Source: Aralia elata
Lineage: Eukaryota; Streptophyta; Magnoliopsida; Apiales; Araliaceae
NCBI GenBank assembly: GCA_034770075.1
Contig: CM068379.1
Location: 26,969,506 to 27,033,505 of the forward strand
Length of the DNA stretch: 64,000 nucleotides
Direction of reading: 5' to 3'
In this document: piece after piece, positions 42,683 through 52,919 of the stretch
Layout of the letters: the number at the start of each line of letters is the position of its first letter
How positions within the stretch are numbered: position 1 is the stretch's first letter
Program-made: the position numbers and the translations under genes
Notes under the pieces: generated by a model
Seen by the model: the letters and a program-made list of their open reading frames with translations, nothing else
What the model was told of the DNA's origin: nothing
The model's database searches: none

Positions 42683-42893
42683 GTTTCAAGGTGTTATATG
42701 TAATGATTAGTCTTTTGTATTGTGATCATATATATTATGTAACATATAAAGAATGTAATTAAAGGTTGCCATACCTGGGGAATAGACAACTCTGATATAA
42801 ATATTAAGTTTGTAATTTATTAAACAGCTCAAAGAAATGGTATCGTGATGCACCAAGTAAGAGTTTTAAGTACCCGGATTTGGGGGCGCCACA

Positions 42894-42983
42894 GTTGCTC
42901 ACCCTTGCTATATCATGAACCTTATTGCAGTTAAGCCCGAGACCTCAGGAAAAGACAAGGGCAAGGAAAAGATGAAGTATTAG
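42894..42983 (+). other. LTR 3' module of F, second part
   Basis: Continues from 37568 after the G insertion: TCA closing the stem, TTATTGCAG at 42922-42930, then GTT-AAG frame VKPETSGKDKGKEKMKY and TAG. The spacing from AG to stop is 51-63 nt in K, F and G. Confidence 0.55.
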
Positions 42984-43581
42984 TCTGCTAGTGCCTGTAT
43001 TTTATTTCTTGCGTAGTTAAAGAATTTCTATTGTTATTTAAACCCTTAAGTACTGTACTAGGGTAAATTTGTAATCCTGTATTAAGGTTATCGAATCTTG
43101 GGACTAGTAACATCTTTTACATGAACGAGATACGTTTATTTCATTCCGTATTTAGTTCTATATGTTGTTTAGTGGTGAATGATTGTATTAGATAGTGATG
43201 ACAAAATCCAGGTGTTTGAGACCCGAATTTGGGGGCGTCACAGTAACTGCTTATAAAAGTATATTTTCTAATTTATAAGAGAAATAAATCGGACATTATA
43301 ACTGCTTGTAAATAGGACTTTCGTACTATATACACAAAATAATTTGGGCATTATAACTGCTTATAAAAGTATATTTTTACTAAATATATATAGAAGAATA
43401 AAAATAATAACCACTAGAGTAATACCTCTTGTAGTTGCTAGCTTTACTTCCAATCGCGTAGTGCTTCGATACTTCAAAAGTAAGTTTTATCTCACAATAT
43501 CTCTCTGAATATAAATATAGAGTTCTTTTGCTCTTGAATTGGTCTTGAAAAATGGTAGAAAATAATGAATGGATGAAGGGG

Positions 43582-43589
43582 TATTTATA
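43582..43589 (-). promoter_or_regulatory. TATA box in the E 3' LTR
   Basis: TATAAATA on the minus strand, identically placed in the 5' LTR (48943-48950). The GTGCCA array lies directly upstream. Confidence 0.65.
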
Positions 43590-43625
43590 GGCTAGGAAAG
43601 CTTAGGGTAAAAGGGTAATTGCGAC

Positions 43626-43735
43626 GTGCTTGTGCCAGCGTGTGCCAAGCATGTGCCAAACGTGTGCCAGCATGTGCCTAATGTGTGCCTAGCGTTTTCC
43701 AGCGTGTGTCAAGCATGTGCCAGCTTGTGCTAAGC
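43626..43735 (-). repeat. Short tandem array GTGCCAGCGT in E U3 (3' LTR copy)
   Basis: About ten units of 10-11 bp (GTGCCAGCGT, GTGCCAAGCAT, GTGCCTAATGT). The 5' LTR has about half as many (48988-49050). A set of AAGCACGACAAA repeats with GACAA/TTGTC complementarity follows at 43740-43810. Confidence 0.75.
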
Positions 43736-44206
43736 GTAAGCGCGACAAAACATCTTGTCACTGTAAGCACGACAAATCACTATATCAATTGAAGCTCGAC
43801 AAAGCAGCTTTTCGTAAATATACCGAGAAGCTTGTCGGTGAAAATATTTTAAGCTTGACGTTTTTATTTTTTAAGCACGACGTTTTTCGTAGAAAAATTT
43901 TATTTGACCTAATTCATTGTTTACATAATAAAATCACAAAACACCTGCTTCGAAATATCATTTCGATCTTTATTAAGCACATATGTTACAAAATTCGAAT
44001 CTCATTTAGGGCTTAAGATTTTAAACTTCTCGATACGTAGTTTTAGGGTATACGTTCTAATTCAAAACGTATACGATAGTGTTTTCGAATCGTATTAGGT
44101 TTTCAAAGATTACCTGAACAGTCGTTCATTAGATATTTCTAGAGTTTTCATTCTTAACCCAGTTAAGACAATATTTATAATTTTGATAATATTTCGGGGT
44201 ATTACA

Positions 44207-44343
44207 TTCATCCCAACTTATACGAATTTCGTCCTCGAAGTTAACTTTACAAATAACTTTAGTCATTCAATATCATATTTATATGTTCTATAAATATTTA
44301 GGATATTACATTCTCTCCTCCTTATAAGAATTTCGTCCTCAAA
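44207..44343 (-). other. Polypurine region of E with two AGGA-loop stems
   Basis: On the minus strand the IN tail is followed by TTTGAGGACGAA (44332-44343), a purine run GGAGGAGAGAA and an LTR-like TGTAATATCC; about 100 bp later TTCG-AGGA-CGAA (44228-44239), AAGTTGGGATGAA and the true LTR start TGTAATACCCC. So the stem, tract and LTR-start are present twice, the first probably a remnant of an earlier LTR edge. Confidence 0.65.
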
Positions 44344-44404
44344 ATTACAGTACAGGTTACAGAAATAAATGTGGGTAGTTGTCTCGCATTTTACTTTCGA
44401 GCTC

Positions 44405-44605
44405 CTATGTAGCTTCTTCTATGTTTTGATTTCTCCAAATTACCTTGACTGAAGGTATTACTTTATTCCGTAGAATTTGTTCTTTATCTATGATTTTAAT
44501 AGAAACTTCCTCATACGACAAATCTTTCTCGATCTGAATAGGCTCGTGATCTATAACGTATTTATAATCGGGTTTGTATGGTCGTAGCACGGACAAATGA
44601 AACAC
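44405..44605 (-). pseudogene. pol: Integrase C-terminus with chromodomain (E)
   Basis: Minus strand MFHLSVLRPYKPDYKYVIDH ... LSYEEVSIKIIDKEQILRNK then IPSVKVIWRNQNIEEAT. This is the C-terminal chromodomain (group II) of Tekay/Del-type chromoviruses, which targets integration to particular chromatin. TAG stands where Trp of the EEATWE motif is expected (TGG to TAG). Everything upstream of this segment in pol is deleted. Confidence 0.8.
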
Positions 44606-44930
44606 GTTATGGATATGTTCTAACTCAGGAGGTAAGGATACCTCGTTGTTTTATTATTACATTTTAACTTTTCTCGATTTATCGCTTGTGATCTTCTTTG
44701 TGGTGCCATTTTGAGTAACTAAGTATAAATATGAATGCACTAAGTAAACAACTCGGTTTAACAAACAAAAATTTGTATTTCACATACAGAAAGTTACATA
44801 TTCGACTAGTGATTTATATAGTATCACTAGTTACACACACGGAAAATTACATAACCAAATAGTGATTTGTATATTATCACTAGTTACACAAAAGGATTCC
44901 CTTATTTATAAAACGTTGGAAAGACAATGA
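44606..44930 (-). other. Deletion junction of E with repeated stems
   Basis: The pol deletion ends here. 44773-44910 is homologous to 46078-46160 on the other side of gag. It includes ACTAGTGAT/ATCACTAGT (44805-44831, 9-bp arms) and TAGTGAT/ATCACTA (44860-44882). No coding domain. The paired repeats may have mediated the rearrangement or belong to untranslated DNA. Confidence 0.5.
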
Positions 44931-44994
44931 CAACCCACAAGGCACTTCTTCCTATTTGCCCGTTTCTCCTTCCATTTTAATCCCTGGGTCTTGG

Positions 44995-45588
44995 GCAATT
45001 TCTAGCTATGTGATCCATTGACCCACAACTGAAACACCTATTCCTATTAGTTTTAGGGCACTCAGGGGCATAATGTCCTTCCTGACCACAAAGGAGACAA
45101 TGGATCCTCTTATTAAGACATACTCATCCATGATTTTTCCCATATGTAACACAAGGGTCAATCCTGTTATTATTTTTTCTATTGTTGTTGTTATAATTAT
45201 TTCCCTTTCCCCCATAATTATTAGTAAAAGCGGTATCCCACTTTCTCTTGTTATTATTAAACCCACCAGTACTTGCTTCTCCTTTATACCTTTCCCCTTT
45301 ATTTTGACTCTTTTTCTCTTTGTGAAATTTTAGAAGGGCTTCACTCTCGTTTTCAGCTATGGTAGCTTTTTTGAGAATTTTTGGAAAGGTTTTTACTTGG
45401 AACACCGATAATTTACTATGAATCTGGGGTTTCAAACCTTCTTCATATCTCCGGGTCTTCCTTGCCTCCGAATCTACTTGATTTGGAGCAAACCTAGCTA
45501 GTTCATTGAACTTAGCTGTATACTGAGATATAGTAAGCTCCCCTTATTTCAACTCTAGGAATCGTACCTCCATACAATCCTACATTGA
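44995..45588 (-). pseudogene. gag: Gag C-terminus with zinc knuckles (E)
   Basis: Minus strand CLLCGQEGHYAPEC followed by CFSCG (45000-45110), preceded by an Asn/Lys-rich segment (45124-45435) with NNNNRKNNNRIDPC. Frames change between segments, so gag is broken by indels. Nucleocapsid part of gag, binding RNA in the virus-like particle. Confidence 0.75.
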
Positions 45589-46074
45589 TTAGGGAAAGTA
45601 ATTCTCAAAGAATAGTTCTTTGAACCTACCCCAAGAAACTATTCCCACACCTGCGCGAACCTTATTAGTTTTCCACCAATGATTCGCCTCACCTTTGAGG
45701 AAAAAGGTGGCAAAGACCGTCTTTTGGTCTTCGCTGATATTAGTTAAAATAAAGAACTTTTCTATTTCAATAATCCAGGTTTGAGCCTCAATGGGTTCTG
45801 CGGTTCCTTTAAACTCAGGCAGACCAAAGAGTTTAAAGTCTTTGAATAATGTGCCTTGTGGGGTAACTGCACTGGGTTGGTTTGGTTGACGACCTCGTAA
45901 GGCTCCTAAGAGTATATCAACTAACTGCTGGGTAGGGTTTGTTTCTCTATCCTCATTCTCTCTTTCTGTCTGATTTCTCCTTCTTGTTGCTATGATTCTA
46001 TAATTAAAGAACAGACAAGTATAAATACAAGTATATACCGCACATAGAGTTAACAACTTGATTTTTATGAACAT
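45589..46074 (-). pseudogene. gag: Gag capsid domain (E)
   Basis: Minus strand TRRRNQTERENEDRE, then FKLFGLPEFKGTAEPIEAQT, FATFFLKGEANHWWKT and VSWGRFKELFFENYFP: the retrotransposon gag domain of chromoviruses. Leading residues before ATRRRNQ look like intron or leader. Ends at a stop at 45589. Confidence 0.82.
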
Positions 46075-46160
46075 AATTTGTATATTACATACTGAAAGTT
46101 TACATATCCGACTAGTAGTTTATACTACCACTAATTAATACAAATGATTCCCTATTTACA

Positions 46161-46960
46161 ACCAAAATTTTTATTGTACACACTACTGAAAGTAAACCTA
46201 AGTACTATCCCATACTTAACAACCACGCGCCTCATCATAGGAATCCTGGATCATGTGGCATACCACTGATCGATCTATAAGATAGTCTACCTTCTTATCT
46301 TCTGCCAGATATCTAATAACTCGACGCTCTAAGTCATCGAATGAGTTATGACACCCTCAAACAACTCGATCTAACTGCACTTGTACATCCTGCTGCTCCT
46401 TTTGAGTATTTTGTAGTAATGTCCTCAGTTGGCGAGTAGAACCCCTCTCTACCTCCAATAAACCCTCGGCTATAAATGCCTTAAAGTTAGCAGCCTCTAT
46501 GTCCTCTGTTCACTGTTGTACCAATGCTGTAACTATTTCCTCATGCCTTTCTACGCTCATTAACTGCCCAACTACAGGATCTTCAACTAGTTGAGCCTCC
46601 AATAGCTCTTGGTCATGCATAAGTTCCTCCTCCTCAGGCTCTACCTTTGGCGATCCTAGATCTGGGTATATTTCTATCGGCTCCTCCTCTTCTTCCTCAA
46701 GGTCACTATCCTGCTCAGACTCTATCGTAGGTAAGTCTATCACTACTAGAAGGTCTTCCCAATCGGAGTCTACCATCCTACAAAAGAATTTTACTTATTT
46801 AGTATTATAATAAAGGATGTTTACACATAAATACAAAGCTTTTAAGGTTATCTTATGTGTATTGCTTATTTTACGAACTCTTTTACGAGTATGTCAAATC
46901 TTAGTTTTGTTATCTCTAACAGACTAGATCCTAAGGCATTTCCTACCTTAGAGCTATAAT
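46161..46960 (-). pseudogene. Acidic N-terminal frame upstream of gag (E)
   Basis: ATG at 46776 on the minus strand opens MVDSDWEDLLVVIDLPTIES followed by Asp/Glu runs (DLEEEEEEPIEIYPDLGSP), 88 codons to 46510; a second stretch to about 46200 reads through stops (RRVIRYLAEDKKVDYL). Not a domain I can name. Position between primer site and capsid suggests a gag N-terminal extension or an independent leader ORF. Confidence 0.45.
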
Positions 46961-46978
46961 CTACAGCTTTGATACTAA
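46961..46978 (-). other. Primer-binding site, initiator tRNA-Met type (E)
   Basis: Minus strand TAGTATCAAAGCTGTAG a few bases after the LTR end; the canonical site is TGGTATCAGAGC. Two mismatches in the core indicate decay. Confidence 0.65.
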
Positions 46979-46982
46979 CTTA

Positions 46983-49513
46983 TGATGCCCACAAATTCTC
47001 TACACTCCCTGTAACAGATTTGGTACTCACGCTAAACTAATCAACTATAAATATTCCATAATATATAACTTCTATCTATCCAAGGTTCACAGTATCCCAT
47101 AACAGATAGTAGTTCTCGTAAGAACATTATCTGTGTTTGGATACCCTCACTTGGATGTATAGATTTATATCTTATGGATATCTCTTTCATATCAATAGTT
47201 CCTATCTATCTGACATTCACAGTATTAATGATAAGATTGTTCTTGGAACCGAGGGGCGCATTCCGGTAAAGTGTAACCTCAATGCTTACAGAACTCCCAA
47301 TATCATTCAAATACCCTCATTCAGATGTATAATTCATATGGATATTGCACTAAATCAAATGCTACTTTCTAACTTACCTAAGAATGTAAATACAACGCAT
47401 TCGATATAATAAAAGATGATAATATATATTTCATAACCTTAAGTTTGATTACATCATTCTCAGTACCATGTTCTTATTACAACAAAGTCTTATAAGACTT
47501 GAATTTATTAAAACAGTAAGATAATACTAATTAACACGACTTTTTTCTATTGTTCGTCCCTAAAGTTTCGGGATTATCACCTAAAACTACAAAGGAAACT
47601 TTTATGCAAGGATGAGCTACCGAATGCTCAACAAGATTATTCAAAAATGTAAACATAATGTGTTTGATTTAAAGGAAGTTCAACGATTTTGCCTAACTAA
47701 GGGTTCAATACATGAACTATGTGTTTCAACCAGTTCTGTCAGTCTTCAATGACTTAGAAAAGCTTTGTTCAGATATCTTATGAAAAGCTTTGTTCAGATA
47801 TCTTATAAGGGATCAGCCTATTCGATATCCTAGGAGTATGCATATCATCCTAATCGTGCCTAACATGCACTTGGTGTCAATATATTATCGACAATAACAA
47901 CCCATATAGGGTGTTTGTATACTCAGTATAAGATGTCGTACCAAACAATTTGGCTTGACACAACAATTTATGCTCGGATAAACAATATATGAATAATACT
48001 TCATTTCTTAAGTTATGCTGAATCAAGAAGTAATAACTTCACAACAATTGATAACAAGATGTATAAGACTTGCATAAAGGTAACAAGGTTTGGAGACTTG
48101 CCTGTGCGTAGTACGTTTAGTTTACGCTGTCCATCTATGTCACATAGTCTATTTATGTCTATTCATATCAATAATAAGTGTTAGAATTTATAATACCACG
48201 TATCGAATTGAACTAGTCAAGTATCGTTAAGGTTCGTCGTTGATTCGGCCTTGCAAAGTTAGGATAGAATGAACTTTGTTACATACTTGTAACCAAAAAT
48301 ATCTTTTAAGTTTTATTTCGGGTATCATAACCGCTTATAAATAAGACTTCTTCTACTATACATGAAATAATTTCAGTATTATAATTACTTATAGAATGAA
48401 TATTTTTTTAACTATATTTAAAATAAATTGAGCATTATAACTGCTTGCAAAATGAATATTCGTTTACTATGTTTGAAATAAATTGGGTATTATAACTGCT
48501 TATAAAATGAATATTCGGCTATTATATTTGAAATAATTTCAGCATTATAACTACTTATAAAATGAATATTCTTACTAAATACTTGAATAAAATCAGACAT
48601 AGTAACTGCTTATAAAAGTATATTTTCTAATTTATAAGAGAAATAAATCGGACATTATAACTGCTTGTAAATAGGACTTTTGTACTATATATACATAAAA
48701 TAATTTTGGCATTATAACTGCTTATAAAAGTATATTTTTACTAAATATATAAAGAAGAATGAAAATAATAACCACTAGAGTAATACCTCTTGTAGTTGCT
48801 AGCTTTACTTCCAATCGCGTAGTGCTTCGATACTTCAAAAGTAAGTTTTATCTCATAATATCTCTCAGAATATAAATATAGAGTATTTTTGCTCTTGAAT
48901 TACTCTTGAAAAATGGTAGAAAATAATGAATGGATGAAGGGGTATTTATAGGCTAGGAAAGCTTAGGGTAAAAGGGTAATTACGACGTGCTTGTGCCAGC
49001 GTGTGCCAGTGTGTGTCAATCATGTGCTAGCGTGTGCTAAGCGTTAGCGCGACAAAGCAGCTTGTCACCGTAAGCACAACAAAGCACTATATCAGTTTAA
49101 GCACGACAAAGCAGCTATTCGTAAATTTACCGAGAAGCTTGTTGGTGAAAATATTTTAAGCTTGACGTTTTTATTTTTTAAGCACGACGTTTTTCGTAGA
49201 AAAAATTTATTTGACCTAATTCATCGTTTACATAATAAAATCACAAAACATCTGCTTCGAAATATCATTTCGATCTTTATTAAGCACATATGTTACAAAA
49301 TTCGAATCTCATTTAGGGCTTAAGGTTTTAAACTTCTCGATACCTAGTTTTAGGTTATATGTTCTAATTTTAAACGTATACGATAGTGTTTTCAAATCGT
49401 ATTAGGTTTTCAAAGATTACTTGAACAGTCGTTCATTAGATATTTCTAGAGTTTTCATTCTTAACCTAGTTACGACAATATTTATAATTTTGATAATATT
49501 TTGGGGTATTACA
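46983..49513 (-). repeat. 5' LTR of element E
   Basis: 2531 bp, uninterrupted; minus strand TGTAATACCCC to GGGCATCA. TATA box at 48943-48950, U3 array 48988-49050. Confidence 0.9.
48943..48950 (-). promoter_or_regulatory. TATA box in the E 5' LTR
   Basis: TATAAATA on the minus strand, followed by CCCCTTCATCCATTCATT. Conserved between both LTRs; probable start of the element transcript. Confidence 0.65.
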
Positions 49514-49955
49514 ATTGGAGGTGGGATAGGATTTTGAGGTATTTGAGTTGAACATGTTATGTCCCTTTTTAAAACTGAATCTACGTTACGAGGCCCCGAC
49601 CTCGTTTTTGTGCTAAAAATGAGATCGGGGCCTGGTTCGACTGCGAGGGTGAAGCCTAGGCCTGAAACTGAAGCTATAAATGGGGTTGGGGCCTCGTTTT
49701 TGATTCCTCAAAACTTCATTTGATTTCCATCTTTTCCACTTGGAGTTCGTATGCATGCATATCTATAATGAAAATTTAACAAAAATTGTCAATCCATCTT
49801 ATGAACTTTAACAATTAAATAAAATATAAACTACACTATAAAATCATATAAAAATGTCCTAAATATATTAAATAAATATAAAAATATTAATTCAAACTTG
49901 GGTTGCCTCCCAATAAGTGCTTGCTTTATAGTCTTCAACCAGACTGTGCCATATA
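49514..49955 (-). other. Post-pol region of B with family hairpin motifs
   Basis: Minus strand carries the TTGGGAGGCAACCCAAG landmark (49897-49912) also present after pol in C. ACGAGG-CCCCGA-CCTCGT (49588-49605, 6-bp arms) and related GATCGGGGCC (49624) and GGTTGGGGCCTCG (49683) occur just after it, the same place as the C array. No coding domain. Confidence 0.65.
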
Positions 49956-50432
49956 CTATCTAATTCCTCTTCGAAAATTGAGGAACCTTCCATCCATCAA
50001 TAGCAATGTAACTTTTGAGGGCTTTACTTCTGTAAGGGCCATTGTTTCAACTTCACCTAACTTGGTCTTCTTAGATAGAATCTCCTTTATAAACTTCAAG
50101 TAGCTAGGCATTTGCTCCGTTGTGTTTGTGAACAGAATATTGAATTGAAGCTTCTTGAACACAGCTGGATCTTCATCCATCTTCTCATAGACCATTCTCT
50201 CATTCCACCATGGCTCCAAAGTTATACTGGCTCCCATGTCACATAGAGCTCTGCCTACAAAATGACTACCACTTGAGCATGGGATTATCAAACTACCTGA
50301 ATCCTTGAGTTTTGGTGGAATAGGCACATGGGGCACTATCGAAATTAGCTTATCAGCATTGGAACTCAAGGTTGGATCTTTGCCAGTTTCCTTTTCCTGC
50401 TCCCCACTTATCTTCTCCTTTTCAGAATCCAC
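49956..50432 (-). pseudogene. Rearranged protease fragment of B
   Basis: 158 codons. It contains VPIPPKLKDSGSLIIPC and the Athila active-site stretch ALCDMGASITL, followed by FKKLQFNILF, MPSYLKFIKEILSKKTKLG and a piece like QLADR..RGI. In C the order is FKKLYINIPF, MPSYAKFM, PPKLKDPGSF, ALCDLGASINL. So the two halves are in reversed order, and RT through integrase are missing. Not functional. Confidence 0.75.
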
Positions 50433-50499
50433 AACTATTGGCTCGGGTACTCCATCAGTTTCAGGAACATGTCACTTGACAATCCACCTTAAGGGTGAT

Positions 50500-51000
50500 T
50501 GTTAATGGCATTTACAAATTGTTTTATTTGGTTCGCGAGATTCCGCATCCGCACATCCTGCTGAGCTATGTACTTCAAAAGAATTTCATTTTGATTCGAC
50601 ATCTTCTCTTCTTATGGATGGGCTTGCGTTGAGAATCTTGGAGTATATGGCTGGCTTGGAGCAAAGGTTCAGACTTGATTATTATGGCTCCATGAAAAAT
50701 CCGGATGATTCTCCCAACTATGAGGACAATTGTTGGGATAGTCACCGAAGTTGCCACCATACTGTATTGACTCGAAACTGATGGCGCATTGATGACTCGG
50801 ATGGTTTCTAACACAATAATCACAAATCACTGCTACACTTTGAATAGATTGCGCCGCTAAAGCGTCACTTTTCTTCGTAAGTGCTTTAATATGTGCCGCC
50901 AATGCAGAAAGTACATCGAGTCCATGAATCCCTACTTTCGTTAGCTGAGTCATTCTCGTGTAAGGCCATTGATAATTATAGTTAGCCATGATGTACCTCG
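50500..51000 (-). pseudogene. gag: Gag remnant of B
   Basis: Minus strand MANYNYQWPYTRMTQLTKVG (from 50987), then CDYCVRNHPSHQC (Athila zinc motif) and SWENHPDFSWSHNN. The capsid half of gag, which should precede this, is deleted: only about 90 bp separate it from the primer site. Confidence 0.8.
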
Positions 51001-51088
51001 TAAAGAAAAAATTAAAACAGAAAAATAAAAAAACGTTTAAATAAACTAAATTGATAAAAACTAATAACGAAATAATTATTAGAACCGT

Positions 51089-51112
51089 TCCCCGACAACG
51101 ACGCCAAAAACT
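51089..51112 (-). other. Primer-binding site, tRNA-Asp type (B)
   Basis: Minus strand TGGCGTCGTTGTCGGGGA (two C-to-T changes relative to C) directly after the LTR end ACAACA. Confidence 0.85.
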
Positions 51113-52281
51113 TGTTGTCTGATTTATATAATGATAATTCGCGCAATTATACACGGTCAATCAAGTAATATAGAAGTAAGAAGGATGTCGAACCCACAGA
51201 GAACAAGTACCAATAATTGTCCTAATTATTAATTTACTACCAATTCAATTTAATTTAAACGGTCACCAATGTTTATTTTAAGAATAATTCAATTTAGAAT
51301 TTAAATTAAGCTAAACTAGCAAGAATCAATTACCAAATATGTTAAATCTAGGAATACAATTTCTCCAATTGTTTACAATAACCACTTCACCCTATTTCCA
51401 CATTATTAATCCAATGAGTTGTTAACTAGGATTGCCTATCTATTCATTAACATCTTTCAATGATTAATAAAAAGACCTGTTTCAGTTATATTGCTATTTT
51501 TATGCAAGACACTTAAAATAAATTCATTAAACACAAACTCTCAAATAAGTTACGCATGACACATAGGTATTTTCATCCTATATACTGTTATGTTATTATA
51601 GAAAGAATCAACAAATTCATACGTTATCACACCCAAATCTAATCATAGATTTCCCTTTTCAATTCCATCTAAGATATCAGATTAACTGTTGGCCACACAA
51701 TTAATAAATAAGCACATGATATGATAAATAACTCAACTAGCATCAATATGTGAAAAATAGGGACAAATTAATTAACGCATCACAAAAGGTTCCATTGTAC
51801 CCCTAATTAAAAATTTAGTTCATCATCATATTGAAAACCATCATCATAAATAATAAGAACATTCAAAGTTTCAAATAATGAAAATAAAGAGAAGAATATG
51901 AAACTCTATCAAGCTTGCTAATCTTCTTAATCTTCAAATTTGATCTTCTAGTATTCTCTAATTTAATCTTCAAGTTCTTCTGAGGTGATCTCCAAATCTT
52001 GTTATCTTTTTCTCCCCTGAATATAAGGCTATTGCTGATAAGAATCCTTTTTGGAATCGAAAACCACTCAAAATTAACTAGAAAACTACGCCTTGGCCTC
52101 GTCTCTGATGCAAAAATTACGATTTTGCCACTACTTTCCGAAAAATGCCCGATTCGTCCCTGATTCACCTTTTCTTGAGAAATACACATAAAAACTAATA
52201 AAAAGCACTAAAAAGACTTAAAAGCCAATAAGATAATAAGCCTAAACATATCCGAATCATAGGTATAAAACCCACTCATTA
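51113..52281 (-). repeat. 5' LTR of element B (Athila)
   Basis: 1169 bp on the minus strand, TAATGAGTGGG (TG mutated to TA) to AGACAACA. Related to the LTRs of C, H and I. A GACGAGGCCAAGGCG remnant of the family hairpin lies near 52084-52103. The following GGTTT (52282-52286) would be one TSD copy; the other is outside the window. The rest of B extends left through this window. Confidence 0.85.
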
Positions 52282-52919
52282 GGTTTAGCCTTGTATTTAT
52301 AATGATCACACCTCCTCCTTTATGCTCGTCCCCGTATAGAAGTAGGACTCCTCATTAGGATAGATACCTTAATGGGATAAAAGTGAACCTCCTTAAAGAA
52401 AGGAAGTCGGACACCATCCTGACTCTTTCCTTAGGAGTTAGAAATTAAATGCAATTAGGAACCCTAGATTCCTTAAAGTTCTCCCACTGCCCAAAGCATA
52501 CTCCTACATGGGGAGACTTCCTCCACGCGGACTGTGGCCCACCGAACCCATCAGACCTAAATACACATGCCCCAACATTGCCTCCCAGTCTTTCATTACA
52601 ATGGGACATTTAATGGAAGAATCCCTCATTTAAGGCCCAATAATTAAGCACAAAGGACGAAGCTGGCAGCGCCTTCACACCAAACACCTCCCACGGGCAT
52701 CATCATTATAGCTCAATTAATGCGCCATTCCTAGAAAATCGTGCGAAGCCCAAAGGTTAATCATTTCAAAACCCTCTCTCCCCAAAAGTAACCGCCACAT
52801 TTCAGATCTGATCTTTTAAAATTGCTCAATCTCTCTCTACAACCTCCTCCTCCCTTACTGCAACCCCTACCTTTTTCCAGCAAAGATCTTCCCTATTCAT
52901 TCCAATCTCTAACTCAACA
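52282..52919 (+). promoter_or_regulatory. Upstream region of the opposite-strand gene in A
   Basis: About 640 bp between the B insertion and the ATG at 52920, no ORF. The last 100 bp are pyrimidine-rich (CTCTCTCTACAACCTCCTCC), like a plant 5' UTR. Probably 3' noncoding DNA of element A acting as promoter of the plus-strand gene; inferred from position. Confidence 0.4.

Larger units (their letters stand above)
37569..42893 (+). mobile_element. Long solo LTR (element G)
   Basis: TGTAATAACCC ... GGGGGCGCCACA, 5325 bp, flanked by GTTGC (37564-37568 and 42894-42898). Its termini and 3' module match F, J and K. No gag, pol, primer site or internal LTR boundary was found in 5.3 kb, so it is read as one very long LTR; a non-autonomous element with heavily diverged ends is the alternative. 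It contains the hairpin array at 40182-40568 and a short direct duplication at 41042-41232. 38990-39060 is CT/GA-rich. Confidence 0.8.
34974..43242 (+). mobile_element. Solo LTR (element F), with solo LTR G inserted
   Basis: TGTAATGATCGC ... GGGGGCGTCACA, flanked by GTAAC at 34969-34973 and 43243-43247. Net length without G about 2.94 kb. Start and end resemble long LTRs of Tekay-type elements, and no gag-pol or primer site lies inside. 34974-35950 is AT-rich; TATAAAT near 35574 may be a core promoter. It carries a GCNGCAGCG motif array and the 3' module. Confidence 0.85.
33359..44206 (-). repeat. 3' LTR of element E, split by F and G
   Basis: Sequence 33359-34973 joined to 43248-44206 aligns with 46983-49513 throughout; net length about 2.57 kb. 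The uninterrupted copy reads CATAGTAACTGCTTAT where F inserted. A U3 array of GTGCCAGCGT-like 10-11-bp units (43626-43735) is about twice as long as in the other LTR. Confidence 0.9.
33357..49513 (-). mobile_element. Tekay-like chromovirus deletion derivative (element E)
   Basis: Minus-strand Ty3/gypsy element with LTRs of about 2.5 kb at 46983-49513 (5') and 33359-44206 (3', interrupted by F and G). Internal DNA is only about 2.8 kb: a Met-type primer site, gag with zinc knuckles, then directly the integrase chromodomain tail; protease, RT, RNase H and most of integrase are missing. LTR ends are TGTAATACCCC and GGGCATCA. Outer flanks ACTGG/ATTGG match with one mismatch if two bases (TA) before TG are counted as element, so the exact left edge is uncertain. 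Confidence 0.82.

Noticed and set aside
34974..43242. F, G and J as DNA transposons with TGT...ACA inverted ends
   Set aside because: Ends are only imperfectly inverted, TSDs are 5 bp, termini are TG...CA and they resemble the LTRs of E; solo LTR is the simpler reading.
43717..44016. 99-codon plus-strand ORF in the E LTR
   Set aside because: Its equivalent in the other LTR (49020-49300) is broken, and it crosses the CACGACAAA repeats; no coding evidence.
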